From positions 1 to 32,469 of the forward strand of contig JAKSJK010000017.1 in assembly GCA_024398095.1 (NCBI GenBank): a stretch of 32,469 nt of DNA. The letters are read 5' to 3'. The stretch's first letter is position 1. Each line of letters opens with the position of its first letter. Shown here in pieces: positions 25,389 through 31,794 of the stretch. Origin of the DNA: Bacteroidales bacterium (GTDB lineage Bacteria > Bacteroidota > Bacteroidia > Bacteroidales > UBA932). Under the pieces are notes generated by a model. That model was not told the origin of the DNA, searched no databases, and saw only the letters and a list, made by a program, of their open reading frames with translations. Both the position numbers and the translations under genes were made by a program.

Positions 25389-26018
25389 TTACTTTGTTCC
25401 GAAAATACGGTCGCCGGCATCGCCGAGACCAGGCATGATGTAGCAGTTCTCGTTCAGGCAGCGGTCCACTGCTGCCACATAGATATCCACGTCAGGATGC
25501 TTCTCCTGTACCGCCTTGATGCCTTCCGGTGCAGCCACGAGGCACATGAGGCGGATGTCCTTGCATCCATGCTCCTTGATGAGATCAAGCGCGTCGCAGG
25601 CGCTGCCGCCTGTTGCGAGCATAGGGTCGGTAACGATCACCATGCGGTTCTCGATGCCCTTAGGGAACTTGCAGTAGTATGGCACCGGCTTGTGGGTCAC
25701 CTCGTCGCGGTAGAGACCGATATGGCCGATACGTGCAACCGGGATGAGAGCCCTGAGTCCGTCCACCATTCCGAGACCTGCACGGAGGATAGGTACGATG
25801 GCAACTTTCTTTCCGGCAATCCTCTTCTGGACCGTCTTCTCCATCGGAGTCTCGATCTCAACATCCTCAAGCGGGAAGTCGCGAGTGACTTCATAGCCCA
25901 TGATGAGGGAAATCTCATAAAGGAGCTCTCTGAAGGTTGAAGAAGGGGTGTTTTTGTCGCGCATGATCGTCAGCTTGTGCTGGATCATAGGATGGTCAAT
26001 GACATGTAATTGGCTCAT
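25389..26018 (-). CDS. upp: Uracil phosphoribosyltransferase
   Basis: Salvages uracil with PRPP to give UMP. The 209 residues carry all of the usual blocks: [44 protein letters not shown], the PRPP loop [12 protein letters not shown], and the uracil-binding C-terminus [17 protein letters not shown]. The length is exactly as expected. It begins 11 bases after the MATE transporter gene and ends 3 bases before the hydrolase gene. Confidence 0.97.
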   Translation of the reverse strand: MSQLHVIDHPMIQHKLTIMRDKNTPSSTFRELLYEISLIMGYEVTRDFPLEDVEIETPMEKTVQKRIAGKKVAIVPILRAGLGMVDGLRALIPVARIGHIGLYRDEVTHKPVPYYCKFPKGIENRMVIVTDPMLATGGSACDALDLIKEHGCKDIRLMCLVAAPEGIKAVQEKHPDVDIYVAAVDRCLNENCYIMPGLGDAGDRIFGTK

Positions 26019-26029
26019 GATTATCAGGT

Positions 26030-27451
26030 TTAGTTATTTTCTGTCCTTAAAGTTACGTTATTTTTCAATACATAGCGCTGGCTATATAGAAGAATTGCAG
26101 CAAGAAGTGCTCCCATGATGTCGCTTATGACGACAGAAATCCAGATCCCCGTCAGTCCCTGGCCTCCCAGCGCGGCTACGATCGGTGGGATGATGTAGAT
26201 CATCGGGAGAAGGAACAGCACCTGACGGCTGAGGCTTGTGGTGATTGCCACCCAAGGCTTGTCGATGGACTGGAAGAAGTGCGAGTTGGTGATAGTAAAG
26301 CCGATCAGAGGGAACATCACCAGCATGTAGCGCATGGCCGGAGTACACATCTGGAGCATGTTGACGTCGCGGGTGAACATGGATGCCAGCGCAGTCGGGA
26401 ACACGAGTCCGAGGAAGGCGCCCACCGAACCGACCAAGACATTCACCTTCGTTGCCAATATCAATACCCCTTTCAGACGGTCCGAATGTCCTGCACCGTA
26501 GTTGTATCCGGCGATAGGCTGCATTCCTTGGCATATTCCGATGATGAACATCACAATGAAGCTGCAGAAGGTGTTGCACACGCCGTAAGTTCCCACGGCA
26601 AGGTCACCGGCATGTTCGCCGTAGACGCCGGAGAGTTCCGCACCGTAACGCAGCAGCTGAGAGTTGAGCATCGCAACAACTGCGGACGCAGCCACATTCA
26701 TAGAGAACGGGCTTATGCCTATGAGCAGTATGTTCTTGAAAATGTAGAATCTCGGTTTCCAGGCGTGCCTGCGGAAACGTATGAAGGATGACTTCTTGCA
26801 GAAATGGATGATCGCAGCCACGGCAGTGGAAGCCATAGAGATCGTAGTAGCCCATGCCGCACCTGCGATGCCCCAATGGCACACGAAGATGAAGATAGGG
26901 TCCAGGATCATGTTGAGAACCGCGCCGCCGACGAGGATAAACATGGATTTCACCGGGTAGCCCGTCGCCCTCATCAGGCCTGTGAGGTTGAAGGTCAGTG
27001 TGGTGAGGAACATGCCCGGCAGCACGATGAGCATATAGGTCCTGGCATATTGCAGGGTCAGTTCGGAGGCTCCGAAGAGGCCAAGAATGCCATCGAGGAA
27101 GCCATAGCAGATGCTCAGGAAGATGGCGCCGAAGAAAAAGGTCAGCAGCAAGCTGTTGCCAAGGATGTTCTCGGCCCAATTGATGTCTTTCTTGCCAAGT
27201 ACGATGGACATGCGCGCAGCCGAACCGGCTCCTACGAGCGATCCGAATGCGTGTATGATGTTCATTACGGGGAGTGTAATCGCAAGGCCTGCAATCGCCA
27301 TTGCATCCACGCCCTGGCCGATGAAGATACGGTCGGCGATGTTGTAGATCGAGGCGATCACCTGGCTTATGACCGAAGGAAGCGCATAAGCCAGCAGCAG
27401 CGCGCCTATGCCCTTGGTCTCAAGTTCCTTTGTTCTGTCAAGTTCATTCAT
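26030..27451 (-). CDS. MATE family multidrug/toxin efflux transporter
   Basis: Sodium- or proton-coupled efflux protein of about 12 membrane helices, 473 residues from the start chosen here. MATE features include [24 protein letters not shown]-type helix 1 (shown with a break), [20 protein letters not shown] and the repeat in the second half, [15 protein letters not shown]. The open frame extends upstream to 27814. The extra 121 codons cross a TATATTTG promoter box, a long inverted repeat and a frameshifted RHS scrap, none of it MATE-like, so the ATG at 27451 ([20 protein letters not shown]) is the start. It leads a compact series with upp, the hydrolase, fhs and manC. Confidence 0.93.
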   Translation of the reverse strand: MNELDRTKELETKGIGALLLAYALPSVISQVIASIYNIADRIFIGQGVDAMAIAGLAITLPVMNIIHAFGSLVGAGSAARMSIVLGKKDINWAENILGNSLLLTFFFGAIFLSICYGFLDGILGLFGASELTLQYARTYMLIVLPGMFLTTLTFNLTGLMRATGYPVKSMFILVGGAVLNMILDPIFIFVCHWGIAGAAWATTISMASTAVAAIIHFCKKSSFIRFRRHAWKPRFYIFKNILLIGISPFSMNVAASAVVAMLNSQLLRYGAELSGVYGEHAGDLAVGTYGVCNTFCSFIVMFIIGICQGMQPIAGYNYGAGHSDRLKGVLILATKVNVLVGSVGAFLGLVFPTALASMFTRDVNMLQMCTPAMRYMLVMFPLIGFTITNSHFFQSIDKPWVAITTSLSRQVLFLLPMIYIIPPIVAALGGQGLTGIWISVVISDIMGALLAAILLYSQRYVLKNNVTLRTENN

Positions 27452-27459
27452 AGCGGGCG

Positions 27460-27467
27460 CAAATATA
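27460..27467 (-). promoter_or_regulatory. Candidate -7 box for the MATE-upp-fhs-manC series
   Basis: Minus-strand TATATTTG fits TAnnTTTG and sits 8 bases upstream of the MATE ATG, implying an almost leaderless transcript. No good -33 TTG is visible. The box supports the shorter MATE start. Confidence 0.5.
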
Positions 27468-27484
27468 CGAAATCTTCCTGATAC

Positions 27485-27562
27485 AGTTCGGGGCATCGCA
27501 GCGTCCTCGCTCCGCGAAGCATAGGGATATGCTCCGCGAGGCCATCTGTGATGCCCCGAACT
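27485..27562. repeat. 78-bp imperfect inverted repeat with nested hairpin
   Basis: Outer arms AGTTCGGGGCATCGCAG (27485-27501) and CTGTGATGCCCCGAACT (27546-27562) pair at 16 of 17 positions. Inside, AGCATA-ggga-TATGCT forms a second stem flanked by GC-rich CCTCGC/GCGAGG-type partners. There is no T-run on either side, so it is not a standard terminator. It lies between the MATE promoter and the RHS scrap and may be a dispersed palindromic element or a recombination scar. Confidence 0.75.
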
Positions 27563-27603
27563 CTCATTGCTGTATTTCCAGAAGCTCACATCAACATAAT
27601 TGG

Positions 27604-27740
27604 GCTGAACACGAACGGGCCTATGTATTCGTATCCGTTGAGTGATGAATCCATGACGCCACACCTGTTTCCATCCGAAAGATAGGAATAATTCACAGAG
27701 CTTTCGAGAGTCTCCACTCCACATAACATGGCATCGTCGT
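27604..27740 (-). pseudogene. RHS core fragment, frameshifted remnant
   Basis: Bases 27604-27703 match 30291-30390 of the intact RHS module at 96 of 100 positions without gaps. In the RHS frame it reads SSVNYSYLSDGNRCGVMDSS and then LNGYEYIGPFVF before a stop. Just upstream PCYVE is encoded in a different frame: the segment joining it is 17 bases where the intact copy has 12, a 5-base length change. It has neither a start nor a tip, and is the leftover of a third RHS module. Confidence 0.88.
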
Positions 27741-27779
27741 GAAGTATAGTGGATGCTATAATCGAGGTTCAGGCTCACT

Positions 27780-28628
27780 CTATAAACAAAGACACCGAAC
27801 AAAACGAATCTCATTCACTTGCGGAGTCATATCAATAAAATGCCTTGAAAAAGAATCTAAAGCTGCCAAATATTCCCAGCAAAAATCTTCGGCCCTAAAA
27901 TTATCTACATCGATTTCTGAAAATACCCGAGAAGAATCATCTCGTAAATAGATTTCAGTGAAGTTGGGGACCTCTATTATTTCAATGCCATTAGCCTTGG
28001 AGTATTTCATATGCACATTAAATGGAATGGTACAGCTACCATCTGTCTTAACCCATAAGCTATTTCGAAACGATTTTGAGATCTCAGCTATACCTGTTTG
28101 GAAAGTCCCATTTAATTCAAAGTCCATGAGGTCTAGAATTACCCTGCCACTTGAGTTTAAAAAAACCGGGGAATATCTATATGTCAATCCCCAAGGCGCA
28201 CTCTCTCCGCGTTTTCTCTCATTGATTCGGTCTATCACTGTACCATGCATGACGAAACCAGCCTTATTCTTACTGTCATATAGATAGAATTGATTCTGAG
28301 ATGAAACGATATTTACGCAGCCTGTCAATAAAACATCTCTAAGCGGTTGGTGTGGCACATCACGACCAAGTTTTACCCCACAATCGTAATATATCTCCAT
28401 CCCATCATACGACTCCATATCTAATACAAAGTTGTATAAGTCGCTAACATTGCTTGGATATGCATGATAATCTTCGAAATAAGATTGTACTATCATCCAA
28501 TATGGACAATCAATCCGTTGATGTCTTATTGATTTCCGAATGACCCATTGATTTCCCGTGCATGATAACATAATGCACGCAATAAAAACCAGAATAGCCT
28601 TGTACAATATGCAGTTAGAGTATCTCAT
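27780..28628 (-). CDS. Putative lipoprotein of unknown function in the RHS accessory region
   Basis: 282 residues from the ATG at 28628, which puts a lipoprotein signal at the N-terminus (KAILVFIACIMLSC, lipid cysteine at residue 23). An in-frame ATG 14 codons upstream would bury that signal. The mature part has no family I recognise. It begins with a possible helical stretch (YWMIVQSYFEDYHAYPSNVS), typical of small substrate-binding or 'pilin-like' N-termini, and the rest is beta-rich with several acidic patches. Base composition is clearly AT-richer than the core genes nearby. It has its own -7 box at 28757-28764 and sits just upstream of the RHS remnant, so it may be cargo, possibly an immunity or surface protein, of a lost RHS module. 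Confidence 0.75.
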   Translation of the reverse strand: MRYSNCILYKAILVFIACIMLSCTGNQWVIRKSIRHQRIDCPYWMIVQSYFEDYHAYPSNVSDLYNFVLDMESYDGMEIYYDCGVKLGRDVPHQPLRDVLLTGCVNIVSSQNQFYLYDSKNKAGFVMHGTVIDRINERKRGESAPWGLTYRYSPVFLNSSGRVILDLMDFELNGTFQTGIAEISKSFRNSLWVKTDGSCTIPFNVHMKYSKANGIEIIEVPNFTEIYLRDDSSRVFSEIDVDNFRAEDFCWEYLAALDSFSRHFIDMTPQVNEIRFVRCLCL

Positions 28629-28756
28629 CGATTGATTTTCCCAAAGTTTGTTCCAAATAACTTGTTGCAAGAATTCAAGAATGCTTGAGCTTCAATAATT
28701 TCCCTAAAATAGGCTTGAAAAGATAGGAAAGAGTTAATAGATTAGTGTTCGAAGGA

Positions 28757-28764
28757 CAAATATA
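28757..28764 (-). promoter_or_regulatory. Candidate -7 box for the 27780-28628 lipoprotein gene
   Basis: Minus-strand TATATTTG, 128 bases upstream of the chosen start. It lies immediately after the two hairpins that follow the previous gene, an arrangement of terminator then promoter. Confidence 0.45.
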
Positions 28765-28768
28765 GAAA

Positions 28769-28815
28769 TCTCTCCGTGAATTTCACAGAGAATCCCAAGC
28801 GTCCGTTCTGCGGAC
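28769..28815 (-). terminator. Two short hairpins after the 28816 gene, possible terminator
   Basis: GTCCG-CAGAA-CGGAC directly follows the stop codon (28801-28815). TCTCTGTGA-aat-TCACGGAGAGA (28769-28791, with a small bulge) comes next, ending in ATTTCTAT. The T-run is weak, so termination is only likely. Confidence 0.4.
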
Positions 28816-29289
28816 TCAGTGAGACATCACTAAACTTTTCACACGATGGACGATACCGCTTCCAGTATCGTAAAACAGTCTCTCAGTACGAATGCCGAGA
28901 GAGTCACAGACTTTGGTAAAATCATCTTTTAAATACGGCCCATAACCTTGATCAGAACGTTTGTCTATCAACCAATAGTAATCTGAATCAAGAGAGCCTG
29001 GGAATACTGATGGGCAATTATATAAACCACAATTATAACGGCCTCCGGGATTCTGCATTACGAGAATTACATCCCTGTCGTAAACTATTCTCTTTATTTC
29101 AGGAGGAATATCAGGTTTAGGCTTAGAAACTGTAGAGAAATAACAATTCAAGTCACTTAGGATATGTCGATTTTCTGGTACATAATAATAGCCCTTCCCT
29201 AAATTATATTTTTCTTGATTACATAAAGAAACACAGCATAACACGCATACAAGAAGCATACATTTATGTGTCAGTCCTATTTTAGCCAT
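28816..29289 (-). CDS. Small exported protein, DUF3997-like; candidate immunity protein for the RHS tip
   Basis: 157 residues. The N-terminus (CMLLVCVLCCVSLCNQ) is a hydrophobic export signal, with a weak lipobox at VSLC. The mature part reads YNLGKGYYYVPENRHILSDL, IPPEIKRIVYDRDVILVMQN, DYYWLIDKRSDQGYGPYLKD and DFTKVCDSLGI. This order (a 'GYYYV' start, a '.I.PP.I..Y.YD..fI' strand, then 'YWIIDK....YGPL....F...'), resembles the DUF3997 family of small lipoproteins; the assignment is from memory and tentative. Its ATG lies inside the end of the RHS gene (13-base overlap), the usual coupling of a toxin with its immunity gene. Function is inferred from position only. Confidence 0.7.
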   Translation of the reverse strand: MAKIGLTHKCMLLVCVLCCVSLCNQEKYNLGKGYYYVPENRHILSDLNCYFSTVSKPKPDIPPEIKRIVYDRDVILVMQNPGGRYNCGLYNCPSVFPGSLDSDYYWLIDKRSDQGYGPYLKDDFTKVCDSLGIRTERLFYDTGSGIVHRVKSLVMSH

Positions 29290-30524
29290 GGCACTAAAGG
29301 TTTTAACTTCGCTGTCCCATAGAAATGAATATCGTATGGCGTTCCTTTTCCAGCATACATAGACCCAATTATAGTTTCAAAATTTCTTGGCCAATTAAGA
29401 ATATTTGCCCAACTTTTCATATCGAAATTATATGTATCTTCAAATGTACGGACACCATGATCAGGATACCTGCGAAATGAAATATTTCCGTATACAAGTC
29501 CATCCTTTAAACTGAAATTATAGAGCAAATTAAAACAATACGTCTTCCCTACGTACTTCTCTCCCCACGAACGAAAGGCAGATAAATTAATTTTTCTCAG
29601 ATCAACATATAACCTCTGTCCATTACCGGATTTATACCACTCATTTGCCTCATCCAAAGTCAAATAGCCGTCCCAATCTGGTCTTGTTGGAAGAGAAGAA
29701 TGATTCCGGCTAAAATTCATAAATGCGTCATCATTAACCAAACCAGCTAAACCCATATCTAGTTGCATAACCTGCGCAGAGGTCATTGAAATATTATAAT
29801 CAGCCCTTGGAACAATTATCGCATCCCCCTGTAGTCCACTGTCAGTGGTACCAATCAAATTTCCATATTCATCATAGATAGGATTTCTCCCATCCGGGTC
29901 TACATAATTCACCGGGTCGCCTGCACAGAAGGACAGAGGGTTGACTGTGTGGTTCTTCTCGAAGAGCGGGTCAGGGGTTGTCCACATCGGGATTACCGGG
30001 CTGTACATGCGGGCGCCGTAGTCGTAGAGGTTCACGGAATCAAAGTTCTGGAACTCCTTGCCGTTGAAACCATGAGGATTATCCCCGGACGAGGGCAAAG
30101 AGGTGTTCCACAAACTTCCGTAAGGCGTATAGTCATAGAATTTCACCTCGCCGGCGGCATCCCTCGCACGGACGCTGCCGAGGTAGTCCATTGACCAGTA
30201 TTCCGGGACTAGCCCATCCTGACCCGGCACACGAACAAAGCGGCCGCAAGACATGTCGGCGGAGGACAAAGTCAGATTCTCCCCGTCCCGGCTGTACACG
30301 AACGGTCCTATGTATTCGTATCCGTTGAGTGATGAATCCATGACGCCACACTTGTTTCCATCCGAAAGATAGGAATAATTCACAGAACTTACAGGGGTTT
30401 CAACATAACACGGCAGATTCAGGATATTATATGAAATTGACCTGTCCTCCCGGCCGCTATAGGTCTGCCGCCCCATGGCATCATAGATGAGATCCGGAAA
30501 TGATTTAGCGTTTAATCCAACCAC
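29277..30524 (-). CDS. 5'-truncated RHS-repeat protein C-terminus with variable tip (module 2)
   Basis: Frame open from 30536; a GTG at 30524 gives 415 residues. It begins within the RHS shell (IYDAMGRQTY, SYNILNLPCYVETP), continues through the repeat-associated core (DYLGSVRARDAAGEVKFYDY, FNGKEFQNFDSVNLYDYGAR, MYSPVIPMWTTPDP, NPLSFCAGDPVNYVDPDGR at ~213) and then changes to a variable tip of about 200 residues. The tip includes LTLDEANEWYKSGNGQRLYV, CFNLLYNFSLKDGLVYGNIS and AGKGTPYDIHFYGTAKLK, blocks I recall from other Bacteroidota RHS proteins of unknown activity. The signal peptide, the bulk of the YD repeats and the upstream shell are all missing. Core codons are GC-richer than the tip. 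It overlaps the preceding lipoprotein gene by 20 bases, and may be a displaced donor cassette without its own expression. Confidence 0.85.
   Translation of the reverse strand: MVGLNAKSFPDLIYDAMGRQTYSGREDRSISYNILNLPCYVETPVSSVNYSYLSDGNKCGVMDSSLNGYEYIGPFVYSRDGENLTLSSADMSCGRFVRVPGQDGLVPEYWSMDYLGSVRARDAAGEVKFYDYTPYGSLWNTSLPSSGDNPHGFNGKEFQNFDSVNLYDYGARMYSPVIPMWTTPDPLFEKNHTVNPLSFCAGDPVNYVDPDGRNPIYDEYGNLIGTTDSGLQGDAIIVPRADYNISMTSAQVMQLDMGLAGLVNDDAFMNFSRNHSSLPTRPDWDGYLTLDEANEWYKSGNGQRLYVDLRKINLSAFRSWGEKYVGKTYCFNLLYNFSLKDGLVYGNISFRRYPDHGVRTFEDTYNFDMKSWANILNWPRNFETIIGSMYAGKGTPYDIHFYGTAKLKPLVPWLK
29891..29958 (-). repeat. RHS core direct repeat, partner of 32402-32469
   Basis: 68 bp coding NHTVNPLSFCAGDPVNY and the DPDGR that closes the RHS core. 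It matches 32402-32469 at 60 of 68 positions without gaps. The repeat probably continues past the window edge at the other copy. Such core repeats are the sites where tips can be exchanged by recombination. Confidence 0.9.
30291..30390 (-). repeat. RHS core direct repeat, partner of 27604-27703
   Basis: The intact copy of the 100-bp segment repeated at 27604-27703, with four substitutions and no gap. It encodes part of the RHS shell around YLSDGNKCGVMDSSLNGYEY. Confidence 0.9.
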
Positions 30525-31794
30525 TGTATAAGAAAATCAGATTTTCTTGACCATCTATGCTCACAATATATACATTAACCTTCAACATATCTAACGACTC
30601 TTCTTCTACCTCTAATACAAAGTCAGCTATTGATGTTTGCTGATAAACGTGTCCAATGATGTCAATAGCAGATGAGTCCCTATATACGACATCGTCTTTA
30701 CATACCCTATACAGTGGACGATTTGGTAAAACATGTTTTTCAACACCAAAATTTGTCATCGTCCCGACCGCATTGTCCTCAACAATACCCATATCTGGAA
30801 AATAACGCAACAAATACGAATACTCTGCGCCACCAGAGCCAAATATATTGCGCGTCCATCCCGTCAGGCCATTGACGGTAACCTTAAACCAATCGCAACC
30901 TTCAATGTCATCAACAGAAAAAAATGTGAAATAAATACAATCTGAAATATCCACCGAAATATACTCCCCAGACTCTTCTGGGACGAGATATAGTTTCAAC
31001 ATTGGATTCTTGGCATTGATATAATAATCACAATCAAGAAATCCACCTATTTTGCTCTTATCTACCCATCCACGATATAAAAAAAACAATTCACTTTTTC
31101 CGATTGAATCTTGACTTTCGTCAACAAGGAACACATTTGCATTAAACCTGTTCTCGCTGGAAGATATAACGAAAAAAACAAAAGAAAACTGATTGATTCC
31201 AGATATATTTCCGATTATATCGGCAGAAACTGAATCTTTATAGACAGCCATGGGGCCATGAGGGTACAACAGGACAGGGCTAAAAGGCCTTGGTCGAATG
31301 CCATCGGCTGTGAATCCATCAAAACCCAATAACTCAACCTTGGAAGTACGATGATACGAATACGTCCTATACGAGCCACACCTGTTTTTTCCATACTTCC
31401 TGCGACCAGACAGCGGCTTCCACAACTTGCTACCCGATACTATAGATTCTAATGTATCAAATTGAGAGCCGAAAATCCTACATTTAATTCCATCCAGATA
31501 GCCAACGCCCAAACATCGTGATGGAATCGTACGTCCCCCTCCCATACTGCCAGGAAAACAGACTATTATTGTAGTATCAACGTTACGCTTATAATACTCA
31601 TCATGGTGCCAACGGCTAATATCAAAACATATATCGACTTGTTTAAGTTTTGAATTACCATATTTTGAAAAATCCAGCACAATACTATCCAACTGAGGAT
31701 CTTTAAAAAGGGGGGAACCGAATGATGAACGAATATTGCAAGAAACAATGGATGTCAACAACAAAGGCAAGAAAAATTTAGGTATCATTTCCAT
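30505..31794 (-). CDS. SH3-repeat-like lipoprotein, candidate immunity protein for the RHS tip at the window edge
   Basis: 429 residues from 31794, or 427 from the ATG at 31788. The latter forms an ATGA overlap with the RHS stop and is equally likely. The signal IPKFFLPLLLTSIVSC ends in a good lipobox. Three SH3b-like repeats follow: residues ~184-245 (VYKDSVSADIIGNISG then FFLYRGWVDKS), ~266-318 (LYLVPEESGEYISV then WFKVTVNGLTGWTRN) and ~369-428 (VYRDSSAIDIIGHVYQ then LIFLYSGWIKR). The first and third are clearly related. The N-terminal ~170 residues are not recognised. SH3b repeats normally bind peptidoglycan or proteins; this could block a secreted toxin in the periplasm, which is inference. 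Base composition is AT-rich. Confidence 0.75.
   Translation of the reverse strand: MEMIPKFFLPLLLTSIVSCNIRSSFGSPLFKDPQLDSIVLDFSKYGNSKLKQVDICFDISRWHHDEYYKRNVDTTIIVCFPGSMGGGRTIPSRCLGVGYLDGIKCRIFGSQFDTLESIVSGSKLWKPLSGRRKYGKNRCGSYRTYSYHRTSKVELLGFDGFTADGIRPRPFSPVLLYPHGPMAVYKDSVSADIIGNISGINQFSFVFFVISSSENRFNANVFLVDESQDSIGKSELFFLYRGWVDKSKIGGFLDCDYYINAKNPMLKLYLVPEESGEYISVDISDCIYFTFFSVDDIEGCDWFKVTVNGLTGWTRNIFGSGGAEYSYLLRYFPDMGIVEDNAVGTMTNFGVEKHVLPNRPLYRVCKDDVVYRDSSAIDIIGHVYQQTSIADFVLEVEEESLDMLKVNVYIVSIDGQENLIFLYSGWIKR

Larger units (their letters stand above)
27452..27779. other. Gene-free stretch between the MATE gene and the accessory lipoprotein gene
   Basis: These 328 bases hold, from left to right, the MATE -7 box, the 78-bp inverted repeat and the frameshifted RHS fragment. 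Nothing else coding is seen. The open frame on the minus strand that crosses it is an out-of-frame reading of the RHS sequence. Confidence 0.8.

Noticed and set aside
30133-30351. A short minus-strand open frame with WRHGFITQRIRIH that resembles the upstream part of the MATE frame.
   Set aside because: It is an out-of-frame reading of the RHS shell; the likeness to 27452-27814 only reflects the repeated RHS DNA.
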